A DNA stretch of 64,000 bases from Paracoccus tibetensis (lineage in GTDB: Bacteria; Pseudomonadota; Alphaproteobacteria; Rhodobacterales; Rhodobacteraceae): contig NZ_FMVT01000001.1 of assembly GCF_900102505.1 (NCBI RefSeq), positions 248,001 to 312,000 of the forward strand, read 5' to 3'. Under the pieces are notes generated by a model that was given only the letters and a program-made list of their open reading frames with translations, made no database searches and was not told the DNA's origin. This document shows, piece after piece, positions 34,998 to 44,223 of the stretch (positions are counted from its first letter, which is position 1; each line of letters begins with the position of its first letter). A program made the position numbers and the translations under genes.

Positions 34998-37900
34998 TCA
35001 ACTCTCCGCTGGTCTCGCCGGCACGGCGCGTCGCTTGGTCCTCTGGGTCAGGGTCATGACCGCGACGTAGAAGACCGGGACCAGGAAGATGCCGATGGCG
35101 GCGGCCGAGGCCATCCCGCCCAAGACCCCGATCCCGATCGAGTTCTGCGCCCCCGCGCCCGCGCCCGAGGCGATGGCCAGAGGCAGAACGCCCATTATGA
35201 AGGCGAAGGTCGTCATCAGGATCGGCCGCAGGCGCTGGCGCGACGCGATCAGCGCCGAGTCGATCAGCGACTTGCCAAGCGCGCGCTGCGCCTCGGCGAA
35301 CTCGACGATCAGGATGGCGTTTCGGGACGCCAGCCCGATGGTCGTCAGCAGGCCGACCTTGAAGTAGACGTCGTTCGACTGGCCGAACCACAGGGCTGCG
35401 GCCAAAGCGCCGAGGATGCCGACCGGCACCGTCATCATTACCGCGAGGGGCAGTGACCAGCTTTCGTAAAGCGCGGCCAGCGCCAGGAAGACGACCAGCG
35501 CGGACATGGCAAACAGCAGCGGCGCCTGGTTGCCCGACAGCCGTTCCTGATAGGAAAGGCCCGTCCAGGCGGTGCCGTAGCCGCCGCCGAGATCCGCGAC
35601 CATCTCCTCCATCGCCGCCATCGCGTCGCCCGAGGACAGGCCCTGCGCCGCCGCGCCCGACAGCGACAGCGCGCGGGTGCCGCCATAGCGGGCCAGCGCC
35701 TTCGGCTCCTGCTCCCAGACCTGGTCCGAGAAGGCGCCGAAGCTGACCATCTCGCCGTTGCTGTTGCGGGCATACCAGCGGTTGATGTCCTCGGGCTGGC
35801 TGCGGCTGGCGGCCTCGCCTTGCACGATCACCGGGCGCAGGTCGTTGCCAAGGGCGAAGTCGTTCACCTCGCGGCCCGCGAAGATCACCGAAAGCATCGC
35901 GTTCACCTCGGGCACGGAGAGGCCAAATGCCGCCGCCTTCTGCTGGTCGATCTGCAGCTTGAGGCTGGTCTGCGTGGCCGACTCGTTGCCGCGGATGCCG
36001 GTGACGCGGCCGTCGGCCTGCGCCGTCGCGACCAGCCGGTTGGCGGCCTCGGCCAGCGCGTCCTGCCCGGCGCCCGTCTGGTCGATCAGGTACATCTCGA
36101 AGCCCGACGAGGTGCCCATTCCCTGGATCGCCGGCGGTTGCAGCACGAAGATCTGCCCCGAGCGGTTGGTCATGAAGAAATGCCCGTTCGCCCGCTGGAC
36201 GAGCGAGGCGATGTCGAACCCCTCGCGCGCCTCGTAATCGCGCAGCTTCACGAAGACCATCGCGTTGTTCTGGCCCGACCCGCCGAAGCTGAAGCCGAGC
36301 GCGGCGAAGACGGATTCCACCGTGTCGCTTTCCTCGTTCAGAAGGTAGCTCTCGACCTTCTCGACCAGCGCCTGCGTCTGCTGCGTGGTGGACCCGTCCG
36401 GCCCCTGGATGATCACCAGGGCGACGCCCTGATCCTCGTCCGGCAGGAACGAGCCGGGCAGGCGGTCGAACATCGCGAAGACGCCGTAGCCGATGGCGAC
36501 GAGGATCAGCAGCATCCGCAGCGGGCGTTTGACCATGCGCCCGACGATCCCGACATAACCGTTGGTCGCCCGGTCGAGGTTGCGGTTGAACCAGCGGGCC
36601 GGGGCGAATTTCGCCTCGCCATGCGTGCGGGCCTTCAGAAGGCTGGCGCACATGGCCGGGGTCAGGATCACGGCGACGCCGAGCGACAGGACCATCGCGG
36701 TGATGATGGTGATCGAGAACTGGCGGTAGATCACGCCCGTCGCCCCCGACATGAAGGCCATCGGCAGGAACACCGCCGACAGGACCAGCACGATGCCGAC
36801 CAGCGCGCTGGTGATCTCGTCCATGCTCTTTTCGGTCGCCTCGACGGGGCCGAGGCCCTCTTCCTCCATCACCCGCTCGACGTTTTCCACGACCACGATA
36901 GCGTCATCGACCAGAAGGCCGATGGCGAGGACCAGCGCGAACATCGTCAGCGTGTTGATCGAATAGCCCGCGACCGACAGGACCGCGAAAGTGCCCAGCA
37001 GCACGACCGGGATCGCGACGACGGGGATGATCGTCGCCCGCCAGCTTTGCAGGAAGACGAGGATGACCAGGAAGACCAGAACCACCGCCTCGGCGAGCGT
37101 GTGGTAGACTTGGTTGATCGACTCCTCGACGAAGGGGGCGGTGTCGTAGGGATAGACGATCTCGACACCCTCGGGCAGGGCGCCCGCGAGGGCTCCGATC
37201 GTCTCGCGCACCGCCGCCGCCGTGTCGACGGCATTGGCGCCGGTGGCGAGGTTCACCGCGAAGCCCGCCGCAGGGTTGCCGTTGTGGCGCGAGGCGCCGC
37301 CATAGCTTTCCTGCCCAATTTCGATCTCGGCCACGTCGCCCAGAAAGACCGTGGCGCCGTCGGGATCGACGCGCAAGAGGATGCGCTCGAACTCCTCGAC
37401 GGTCGAGAATTGCGACTGCGCGCTGACGGACACCGTCAGGCGCTGCCCCTCGGCCGTCGGCTGCGCGCCGAGGCTGCCGACGGTGACGTTGGTGTTCTGC
37501 TGGGCGACGGCACTGGTGATGTCTGCGGGGGTGACGCTGTACTGGACCATCTTCATCGGGTCCAGCCAGATGCGCATCGCGTAGCCCGCCCCGAAGGTCT
37601 GGATCGAGCCGACGCCGGGCGTGCGCTTCACCGGGTCCTCGATCAGCTGCGAGATCAGGTCCCCCAGCTCGACCGTGGAGTAGCGCCCGTCGGGCGAGGT
37701 CAGCGCGCCGACCAGAAGGATCGAGCTGGTCGAGCGGGCGACCTGCACCCCCTGCTGCTGCACCACGTCCGGCAATTGCGAGGTGACCAGCTGCAGCTTG
37801 TTCTGCACCTGCACCTGCGCGATGTCCGCGTCCACGCTGTCGTCGAAGGTCAGCGAGACCGAGGCCGAGCCTGGCGTCGAGTTCGACGTCATGTAGATCA

Positions 37901-38123
37901 GACCGTCGATCCCGGTCATCGCGTCCTCGATGACCGAGGTCACCGACGAGGCCACGATCTCGGAGGAGGCGCCGTTATAGGCGGCGCTCACGCGGACCGT
38001 GGTGGGCGAGATCTGCGGATACTGCTCGATGGCGAGGCTGGAGAGGCCGAGCGCCCCGACCAGCATCGTGATGAGCGCGATCACCCAAGCAAAGACCGGG
38101 CGGTGGATGAAGAAACGGGCCAT
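34998..38123 (-). CDS. RND efflux pump inner-membrane permease (AcrB/MexB type)
   Basis: Proton-driven multidrug exporter of the HAE1 family. The 1041-residue protein starts MARFFIHRPVFAWVIALITM, has two large periplasmic loops and 12 helices. It carries the essential paired aspartates in LLVDDAIVVVENVERVM near residue 405. The second half repeats the fold, with GLASRNAILIVEFA near the C-terminus. It is 4 bases downstream of the membrane-fusion protein gene, same operon. No outer membrane channel gene is adjacent, so it must use a TolC encoded elsewhere. Substrates are unknown. Confidence 0.97.
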   Translation of the reverse strand: MARFFIHRPVFAWVIALITMLVGALGLSSLAIEQYPQISPTTVRVSAAYNGASSEIVASSVTSVIEDAMTGIDGLIYMTSNSTPGSASVSLTFDDSVDADIAQVQVQNKLQLVTSQLPDVVQQQGVQVARSTSSILLVGALTSPDGRYSTVELGDLISQLIEDPVKRTPGVGSIQTFGAGYAMRIWLDPMKMVQYSVTPADITSAVAQQNTNVTVGSLGAQPTAEGQRLTVSVSAQSQFSTVEEFERILLRVDPDGATVFLGDVAEIEIGQESYGGASRHNGNPAAGFAVNLATGANAVDTAAAVRETIGALAGALPEGVEIVYPYDTAPFVEESINQVYHTLAEAVVLVFLVILVFLQSWRATIIPVVAIPVVLLGTFAVLSVAGYSINTLTMFALVLAIGLLVDDAIVVVENVERVMEEEGLGPVEATEKSMDEITSALVGIVLVLSAVFLPMAFMSGATGVIYRQFSITIITAMVLSLGVAVILTPAMCASLLKARTHGEAKFAPARWFNRNLDRATNGYVGIVGRMVKRPLRMLLILVAIGYGVFAMFDRLPGSFLPDEDQGVALVIIQGPDGSTTQQTQALVEKVESYLLNEESDTVESVFAALGFSFGGSGQNNAMVFVKLRDYEAREGFDIASLVQRANGHFFMTNRSGQIFVLQPPAIQGMGTSSGFEMYLIDQTGAGQDALAEAANRLVATAQADGRVTGIRGNESATQTSLKLQIDQQKAAAFGLSVPEVNAMLSVIFAGREVNDFALGNDLRPVIVQGEAASRSQPEDINRWYARNSNGEMVSFGAFSDQVWEQEPKALARYGGTRALSLSGAAAQGLSSGDAMAAMEEMVADLGGGYGTAWTGLSYQERLSGNQAPLLFAMSALVVFLALAALYESWSLPLAVMMTVPVGILGALAAALWFGQSNDVYFKVGLLTTIGLASRNAILIVEFAEAQRALGKSLIDSALIASRQRLRPILMTTFAFIMGVLPLAIASGAGAGAQNSIGIGVLGGMASAAAIGIFLVPVFYVAVMTLTQRTKRRAVPARPAES

Positions 38124-38127
38124 GCGC

Positions 38128-39342
38128 CTACTCCGCCGGGGCTTGCGCGGTGGCGGCGGGCGCCTCGGCCGGGGCGGCGGCGGGCGTCTCGGCGGGCGGC
38201 AGCTCGCGCACGACGCCGTTCTCGTCGAAGGTCACGGGAACGGTGACGACATCCATCCCTTCGGCCAGGCCGGCAAGCCCGTCCACCACCAGCGTGTCGC
38301 CCTCGGCAATGCCATCGGTCACGATCCACTGGTTCTGGTAGCTGCCATCCTCGGTCAGCTGGCGCTGGCTGGCCTTGCCGTCCGCCACGACCCAGGCCGT
38401 CAGGTTGCCGATCTTGTCGCGGCTGGTCGCGGACTGCGAGACGAGGAAGGCCGAGGACCGCCCCATCTCGACCTGCCCGCGCAGGAACATGCCCGGCAGG
38501 ATCAGCCCCTCGGGATTGTCGAAGCGGAATCGGCTGTCGATGGAGCCGGTCGAGGTCGAGACGGTGACGCCCGGCGCGACCAGCTCGCCCGCAGCCTCGT
38601 AGACCTGCCCGTTTTCAAGCGTCAGCGTCGCGCGCAGCTCGTCGTTCAGCTGCAGGCGGCCGGCGCTGATGTCGTCCAGCACGGACAGGAAGCGGGACGA
38701 GGGTTCGTACATGTCCACCTCGATCGGGTCGAGCTGCGTCACGCGGGCCAGCTCGGTCGCCTGGCCCGCGGTGACCAGGTCGCCGACCGAGACCTCGGCG
38801 ATGCTGGCGATGCCCGCGATCGGGCTTGTGATGGTCGTCCAGCCCAGCTCGGCCTCGGACAGGCGGCGCGCGGCGTCCGCGGCCTCGACACTGGCCTGCG
38901 CCTGCTCGAAGCTGGCGCGGGCCGTCTCGACCTGCGCCTGCGTCGAGCCCGATCCCAGCAGCTGCTCGGTCCGGCGGAAGGCCGCCTCGGCCTGGGTCAG
39001 CTGCGCGCGGGCCGAGGCCAGCTGCGCCTCGGCGCTGGCGAGGTTCGCCTCGTAGGTGGTGGCCTCGATGCGGAACATCGGCTCGCCCGCCGCGATGGCA
39101 CGGCCCGGCTGATAGAGGATCTCGGTCACGATGCCGCCGACGCGGGGCCGGATCGCCGCCGCCGCCGCGGCGACCGCGCGGCCGGGCAGGGTGATGATGC
39201 GCGGCACATCCTGCCGCGCGACCTGGACCACGCCCACCTGCTTCGGCGGCATGCCCTGCGGCTGCGCCGCGGCCGGCAGGCTGCCCATCAGCAGCACGGC
39301 CACTGCCGCGCCCGTCCATGTCCAACCGTCGCGCATCGCCAT
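38128..39342 (-). CDS. RND efflux periplasmic adaptor (membrane fusion protein)
   Basis: Links the RND permease to an outer membrane channel. The 404-residue protein has a signal peptide (residues 1-27, ending PAAAQ). The lipoyl half-motif GGIVTEILYQPGRAIAAGEP comes next. A helical hairpin (residues about 95-160) follows, then beta-barrel segments. The tail is Ala/Pro-rich. Starts at 39342 (MAMRDG) and 39336 are both possible; GGAG lies just upstream. No lipobox cysteine is seen, so unlike AcrA it is probably soluble or anchored by an uncleaved leader. It diverges from a TetR gene across 99 bases that hold a perfect palindrome. Confidence 0.94.
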   Translation of the reverse strand: MAMRDGWTWTGAAVAVLLMGSLPAAAQPQGMPPKQVGVVQVARQDVPRIITLPGRAVAAAAAAIRPRVGGIVTEILYQPGRAIAAGEPMFRIEATTYEANLASAEAQLASARAQLTQAEAAFRRTEQLLGSGSTQAQVETARASFEQAQASVEAADAARRLSEAELGWTTITSPIAGIASIAEVSVGDLVTAGQATELARVTQLDPIEVDMYEPSSRFLSVLDDISAGRLQLNDELRATLTLENGQVYEAAGELVAPGVTVSTSTGSIDSRFRFDNPEGLILPGMFLRGQVEMGRSSAFLVSQSATSRDKIGNLTAWVVADGKASQRQLTEDGSYQNQWIVTDGIAEGDTLVVDGLAGLAEGMDVVTVPVTFDENGVVRELPPAETPAAAPAEAPAATAQAPAE

Positions 39343-39385
39343 CCATCTCCGCTGAGTCGCCGCAGCCAGCGGCATCCGCAGCAGC

Positions 39386-39414
39386 CATTGCACACTGTTG
39401 CAGTCTGTGCAATG
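39386..39414. promoter_or_regulatory. Palindromic operator between RND adaptor and TetR genes
   Basis: CATTGCACA (39386-39394) and TGTGCAATG (39406-39414) are perfect 9-base inverted arms around an 11-base spacer. A second, inner dyad, ACTG-TTG-CAGT (39394-39404), is offset by one base. The arms contain TTGCAC on both strands, a possible -35 element for each divergent gene. This is the expected binding site for the adjacent TetR-type repressor. Confidence 0.75.
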
Positions 39415-39441
39415 TTTGCGGGACTTGAAGCAAGGATTTTC

Positions 39442-40029
39442 ATGAGCAGCGATCTTCGCGAGCGGCGGCGCCGCCAGACGGCGGACGACATCCAGCGGGC
39501 CGCCCTTCGGCTGGCACTGCGCTGCGGCTTCGAGGCGCTGACGACCGAGGCCATCGCCGCCGAGGCCGGGGTCAGCCCCCGGACCTTCTTCAACTATTAC
39601 GCCAACAAGCAGGCCGCCCTCCTCGGCCGCCCACCCCGGATGGATGCGGACGAGGCGTGCTGGATCGTCCATTCCGACGCGCCGTTGCTGGACGACCTGG
39701 TCGCGCTGCTGACCGGGCTGGTCGAGGACGGCGCGCGCCTGGATCGCCCGAAGATCCGCATGGTGCGGCAGGTGCTGGACGCCTCGCCCGAACTGGAGCC
39801 GCTGTTTCACGACATGCTCGAGGGCAACACGCGGGTTCTGGCGGGGCTGTTGCAGCAGCGGCTCGGCATGGACGCGCCGGCCGAGGCCGAGCTGATCGCG
39901 GGCCTTGCCACCGGCGCGCTGTCCCATGCGGTCAGGGACTGGGCCTCGGCCGACGACCTGCCGGCGGCCGAGATCAAGGTACTGCTGCGGCGGCGGCTTC
40001 AGGCCGTGTGCCGCCTGCTCTGCGCCTGA
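39442..40029 (+). CDS. TetR/AcrR family transcriptional repressor
   Basis: Predicted repressor of the divergent RND operon. The 195-residue protein has an N-terminal TetR helix-turn-helix: RQTADDIQRAALRLALRCGF, then LTTEAIAAEAGVSPRTFFNY and YANKQAAL. A helical ligand-binding C-terminal domain follows. The ATG at 39442 is chosen; an in-frame ATG at 39412 falls inside the operator arm and is unlikely. By family knowledge, ligand binding would release it from the palindrome upstream and induce the pump. The ligand cannot be inferred. It is convergent with the large chemotaxis-type kinase gene. Confidence 0.93.
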   Translation: MSSDLRERRRRQTADDIQRAALRLALRCGFEALTTEAIAAEAGVSPRTFFNYYANKQAALLGRPPRMDADEACWIVHSDAPLLDDLVALLTGLVEDGARLDRPKIRMVRQVLDASPELEPLFHDMLEGNTRVLAGLLQQRLGMDAPAEAELIAGLATGALSHAVRDWASADDLPAAEIKVLLRRRLQAVCRLLCA

Positions 40030-40050
40030 ACCGCGAGGGCGCCTTCAGGC

Positions 40051-43000
40051 TCAGAAGCAGAAGCGGGTGATGCGCCGGTCGGGCAGCTGCTCGACCGACA
40101 GCTCGGCGTCGAGCTGCGCCGCCGCCCCCTCGAGCAGCGTCGAGCCGAAGCCGGGATCGGACTCGCTGATCTGCTGCGGGCTGGTGTAATCCTCGATCCA
40201 GCGCAGCTCGACATGGTCCTCCGTCAGCTCCCACTCGACCCTCAGCCGGCCGGGCAGGGCACCGAGGACGCCATACTTGAAGGCGTTGGTCGCCAGCTCG
40301 TGGAAGATCAGCGACAGCGGCACGACCTTGGCGGCGCGGACCGAAACCTCCGGCCCCTCGATCGACACCTTCGCGCCGCGATAGGGCTCGAGCGTGGTGC
40401 CGACCAGCTGATCCAGCCGCGTCTCGGACATCGCGCCGCGCCGCGTCGTCAGGCTGTGCGACTGCGCCAGCGCGTTGATGCGGCCCGAGACCTCCTCGGC
40501 CAGGGTCTCGGGGGACTCGGCATGGCGCGACGCCATCCGCAGCATCGCCGAGATCTGCGTGAAGAGGTTCTTCACCCGGTGGTCCATCTCGGAGATCACC
40601 GCCTCGCGCAGCCGCGCCGCGCTTTCCACGGCGGTCACGTCCAGAAGCACGCCCAGCACCTGCGTCGCGTCGCCGCTGCCGACGCTCTCGCCCGCCGCCG
40701 CCAGCCGGATGTCGGACCGCCCCTCGCCCGAGGGCGAGATGATCCGCCGCATCGAGCCGCCCTCGGCGCAATGGGTGAGGTCGGCGATCAGCGCCTCGCG
40801 GTCCGCAGGGGCGATCAGCGCGGCGAAGGCAGGCAGGGGAAGCGCAGCGGTCTCGCCGATGCCCAAGAGGTCCGAGCTGTCGTCGATCGTCAGCTTGCCC
40901 GCCGCGGCGTCATACTGCCAGACCGCGATCCGGGCCAGCTTGCGCACCGATTTCAGCCGCTCGTCCTGGCGCTGGACCGCCTCGCGCAGGTCGCGCAGCG
41001 CGGTCACGTCCTCGAAGACCAGCATCGCGCCCTCGGTGTAGCCGTCCTTGCTGCGATAGGGCTTGGCATCGACGCGCCAGACGCGGCCGCCGCTCGGCTC
41101 GACCAGCTCGGTGCCCTGCGCCTCGCCGGTGGCGACGACCTCCTGCGCCATCTGCTCCAGCAGGTTCGAGGCGAAGACGTTCGACACGTCGGCCAGCGGC
41201 CTGCCCTGGTCCGAGCGGCGCAGCGGGAAGATCTGCGCCGAGGCGGCGGTGAAGTTGCGCACGCGGATGTCGCGGTCCACGACGAGGAGCGGGATCTTGG
41301 TGGCCGAGAAGAAGTTCTGCAGATCCGAATTCGCCGCCGTCAGGTCGTCCACTTTGGACTTCAGTTCGTCGTTGACGGTGCTCAGCTCCTCGTTCGTGGA
41401 CTGAAGCTCCTCGTTCATCGACATCATTTCTTCGTTCGAGCTTTTCAGCTCCTCGTTCGCGGTCTCCAGCGCCTCGACGGTGCCGCGCAGCTCGGCCTGC
41501 GTCAGGCGCAGCTCCTCCTCCAGCCGCTCGGTCCGGGTCTCGCTGGTCCTGAGATCCTCGAAGCCGCCGAACTCGTCGAGGTCGCGGATCATCGAGCCGT
41601 TGTCCTGGAACACCATCAGCAGCGAACGGTCGGGCAGCGGCTCGACGAACAGCGTCACCGGCTGGCTGCCCATCTCGGAGCGGGCCTGCAGATCGCGCAT
41701 CACCACGGGACGGTTCGAGGCCGTCACCTCGCTGAGGGCCGAGACGACCGCGTCGCGCAGGCCGGGATGCATGATCGAGGAGATGAGCTGGGGCTTGCGG
41801 GCCGCGGGATCGACCGACAGGTAGCGGCCGAGCCGTCCCGCCGTCCACAGCACCTCGCCCGCGGCCGAAACCTGCAGCGTGGCGGGGGCGTAGCGGTCCA
41901 TGAGCCGCTTGCGGGCGGTCGCGGCGGCATCCCGCCCTTCGCTCGAGGATGGCTGCCGGCCCGCGCCTGCGCCCGTCTCGCCTTCCGGGGCGCGCCGGGC
42001 CAGCGGCAGGTCCAGCGGCAGCCGCGCGGGCGAGGCGTCGCGGCGGAAGAGGCGCGCCGAGCGGTCCAGCTCCTCGAACCGTCCGGCCTCGCGGCGCACG
42101 CCCTCGGACGGGCCGAGGAACAGGTAGCCCTCGGGCCGCAGGGCGTAGTGGAACAGCGGCAGGATGCGCGACTGCAGGTCCTCGTCCAGGTAGATCAGCA
42201 GGTTGCGGCACGAGATCAGGTCCACCTTGTTGAAGGGCGGATCGCGTACCAGGCTGTGCATCGAGAAGCGGACTCGGTCGCGCAACTGCGAGACGACCTG
42301 CATCTGCGCGCCCCGGTGGATCGTGTAGTCGCGGCGCAGCGGCTCGGGGATGTCGGCCAACGCGCTGGAGGGGTAGGTACCGCCGCGCGCGATCTCGATC
42401 ATCTTGCGGTCGATGTCCGAGGCCAGCACGACGAAGCGCGGCCGCTTGCCCGCCGCGCGCATCTCGGCATCCACGAGCATCGCGATGCTGTAGGCCTCCT
42501 CGCCCGAAGAGCAGCCGGGCACCCAGACCCGGATGTCCTCTTCCCCGGCGGCGGCGACCAGCGGGCGGATCGCCTTGACGCGCAGCGTCTCGAACATCTC
42601 GGCGTCGCGGAAGAAGCGGGTGACGTTGATCAGGAACTCGTTGAGCAGCGCGTCGCATTCCGCGTCGTTGCCCATCAGGTGGGCAAGGTAGTCGCGCGTG
42701 CTGGCGATGTTCAGCACCTGCAGGCGCCGGCGGATGCGGCGGATCAGGGTGGACATCTTGTAGCCGCAGAAGTCGTGGCCCGTGCGCTCGAGAAGGTGCT
42801 GGCAGATGCGCCTTGCGTCGGCCGTCACCACCTCCTCGGCCAGCTCGGTGTCGCTGGATTCGAAGAACTGCAGGATCGTCGGCACGATCCGGTCGGGCGG
42901 CAGCACGAAATCGACAAGACCCGTCGCCTCGGCCGACAGCGGCATGCCGTCATAGCGCGCGGTGCTCGGCTCCTGGACCACGCAGATGCCGCCATGCTCC

Positions 43001-43461
43001 TTGATCGCGCGCAGGCCGAGCGTGCCGTCCGCGCCGGTCCCCGACAGGATTACGCAGGCCGCCGCCGGCCCGCAATCCTCGGCCAGGCTCTCGAAGAAGT
43101 CGTCGATCGGCCGGCGCAGCCCGCGCGGCTGGTCGAAGGACGTCATCCGCAACCGGCCGTTCGAGATCAGCATCCGCGCGCCGGGCGGGATCGTGTAGAC
43201 ATGGCCGCGCTGAAGCTCCAGCCCGTCCCAGGCCTGCTGCACGCTCAGCTCGGTGCGGCGGTCCAGAAGCTCGGCGAGGACGCTCTCATGCGTCGGGTCG
43301 AGGTGCTGGATCACCACATAGGCCGCAGGATCGTCCCGCCGGGCCGAGCGCAGCAGCTCGTGCAGCGCCTCCAGCCCCCCGGCCGATGCACCGATCGCGA
43401 CGACCGCGAAGGCGGGCCGTGCATCCAGCTGCGCCGTGGGCGCTACCGAGGCATCATTCAT
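40051..43461 (-). CDS. CheB-CheR-PAS hybrid with C-terminal HWE histidine kinase
   Basis: A 1136-residue cytoplasmic signalling protein. Order: CheB methylesterase with catalytic Ser26 (GASAGG), His53 (IQHLDPTH) and Asp145 (SGTGADG). Next is a CheR methyltransferase (helical part from about 205, SAM motif VWVPGCSSGEEAYSIAM at 312-328, and SCRNLLIYL). A long coiled coil (about 635-715) with repeated NEE(L/M) units follows, then one or two PAS domains. Last is a HWE kinase: phospho-acceptor EMDHRVKN near 960, N-box FHELATNAFKYG near 1050 and a WxE element (LRWIEDY). CheB has no receiver domain. The start overlaps the LOV gene by 8 bases, so the kinase and LOV protein are probably partners. No chemoreceptors are nearby, so true chemotaxis is doubtful. 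Confidence 0.93.
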   Translation of the reverse strand: MNDASVAPTAQLDARPAFAVVAIGASAGGLEALHELLRSARRDDPAAYVVIQHLDPTHESVLAELLDRRTELSVQQAWDGLELQRGHVYTIPPGARMLISNGRLRMTSFDQPRGLRRPIDDFFESLAEDCGPAAACVILSGTGADGTLGLRAIKEHGGICVVQEPSTARYDGMPLSAEATGLVDFVLPPDRIVPTILQFFESSDTELAEEVVTADARRICQHLLERTGHDFCGYKMSTLIRRIRRRLQVLNIASTRDYLAHLMGNDAECDALLNEFLINVTRFFRDAEMFETLRVKAIRPLVAAAGEEDIRVWVPGCSSGEEAYSIAMLVDAEMRAAGKRPRFVVLASDIDRKMIEIARGGTYPSSALADIPEPLRRDYTIHRGAQMQVVSQLRDRVRFSMHSLVRDPPFNKVDLISCRNLLIYLDEDLQSRILPLFHYALRPEGYLFLGPSEGVRREAGRFEELDRSARLFRRDASPARLPLDLPLARRAPEGETGAGAGRQPSSSEGRDAAATARKRLMDRYAPATLQVSAAGEVLWTAGRLGRYLSVDPAARKPQLISSIMHPGLRDAVVSALSEVTASNRPVVMRDLQARSEMGSQPVTLFVEPLPDRSLLMVFQDNGSMIRDLDEFGGFEDLRTSETRTERLEEELRLTQAELRGTVEALETANEELKSSNEEMMSMNEELQSTNEELSTVNDELKSKVDDLTAANSDLQNFFSATKIPLLVVDRDIRVRNFTAASAQIFPLRRSDQGRPLADVSNVFASNLLEQMAQEVVATGEAQGTELVEPSGGRVWRVDAKPYRSKDGYTEGAMLVFEDVTALRDLREAVQRQDERLKSVRKLARIAVWQYDAAAGKLTIDDSSDLLGIGETAALPLPAFAALIAPADREALIADLTHCAEGGSMRRIISPSGEGRSDIRLAAAGESVGSGDATQVLGVLLDVTAVESAARLREAVISEMDHRVKNLFTQISAMLRMASRHAESPETLAEEVSGRINALAQSHSLTTRRGAMSETRLDQLVGTTLEPYRGAKVSIEGPEVSVRAAKVVPLSLIFHELATNAFKYGVLGALPGRLRVEWELTEDHVELRWIEDYTSPQQISESDPGFGSTLLEGAAAQLDAELSVEQLPDRRITRFCF

Positions 43462-43996
43462 CGCGCACCGTCAGCCGTGCCAGGGTGCTGATCGAGCGCG
43501 CGATCAGGGCAGCCGAATCGTTCAGCGTCATGCCGAACTGCCCCGCGGTCTGGCGCAGGTCGCTGAGCGCGCCCACCAGCAGCTTGTCGTTCTGCGCGAT
43601 CGCCTGCGCCTCCTCGGCGGCGGTCGCGTCGAATTGCGAGGCGATGACATAGCGCAGTCCGCCGTCGCCGTCGCGCAGCTTCGACATGAAGACGAGATTG
43701 GTGAAGGTCGTCCCGTTCCGGCGCTGGTTCAGCACCGGGAAGCGCCCGTCCTCCTGCGCCTCGTCCCTGAGGAAGTCGGACATCGCGGCCACCTGCGCCC
43801 GCGGCGTGTCGGGCGTCTGCAGGAAGCGGCAGTTGCGCCCCTCGACATCGGACGCCTCGTATCCCGTCAGCTTCAAGAAGCCCTTGTTGACCATGACCAG
43901 CGGCATGTCGCCATGGCCATCGGCCACGCAGAGCGCGATGTTCGAGCGCTGGATCTGCGCCAACAGCCGGTCGGAAAGCGTTTGCTCTGCGTGCAT
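43454..43996 (-). CDS. Short LOV-domain photoreceptor protein
   Basis: A 180-residue protein with a LOV (light-oxygen-voltage) PAS domain. The diagnostic GRNCRFLQ is at 53-60 with the photoactive Cys56. Expected flavin contacts are present: Asn55 and Gln60, Asn90, Asn100 (FTNLVFMS), and Gln121 (VIASQFD). The domain is followed by a helical C-terminal extension of about 55 residues with no effector domain, like the short LOV protein RsLOV of Rhodobacter. A blue-light or flavin-redox switch is the known family behaviour. It is the first gene of an operon with the CheB-CheR-PAS-HWE kinase, overlapping it by 8 bases. Confidence 0.92.
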   Translation of the reverse strand: MHAEQTLSDRLLAQIQRSNIALCVADGHGDMPLVMVNKGFLKLTGYEASDVEGRNCRFLQTPDTPRAQVAAMSDFLRDEAQEDGRFPVLNQRRNGTTFTNLVFMSKLRDGDGGLRYVIASQFDATAAEEAQAIAQNDKLLVGALSDLRQTAGQFGMTLNDSAALIARSISTLARLTVRDE

Positions 43997-44045
43997 GAAA
44001 GTCCCTGGTGGCCGGTCCCTGAATGCTGATCCGCCCTTATGTGCG

Positions 44046-44075
44046 ATGCTAAACCTATTGCACGATATGTAACAA
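44046..44075 (-). promoter_or_regulatory. Possible promoter of the LOV operon
   Basis: Read on the minus strand, TTGTTA (44070-44075), an 18-base spacer, and TAGCAT (44046-44051). Both hexamers match the sigma-70 consensus at 4 of 6 positions. The transcript would start about 40 bases before the LOV gene. The block is AT-rich compared with its surroundings. I saw no GGAAC(16-17)CGTT stress-sigma site. Confidence 0.35.
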
Positions 44076-44223
44076 GCCTCGGCATGAAAACGTGATCGGC
44101 TGCGGCGCTGCGTCGCGGTTGCGCGCAGGCCTGTTCGTGACGGTCACGTAACGGCTTCACGACGGTTGATCCGCAGGCGCCGGCAGCATAGGCAGCGCCT
44201 GCGCAACGCGAAAAGGACGCCTC

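Noticed and set aside
39412-39441. Earlier start for the TetR repressor at 39412
   Set aside because: It lies inside the palindromic operator and would add a leader not typical of the family; 39442 is better.
44131-44165. Possible PhoB box upstream of the PiT transporter
   Set aside because: Direct 11-base units can be drawn (CTGTTCGTGAC, GGTCACGTAAC, GGCTTCACGAC), but the 7-base cores match the CTGTCAT consensus at only about 4 positions or fewer.
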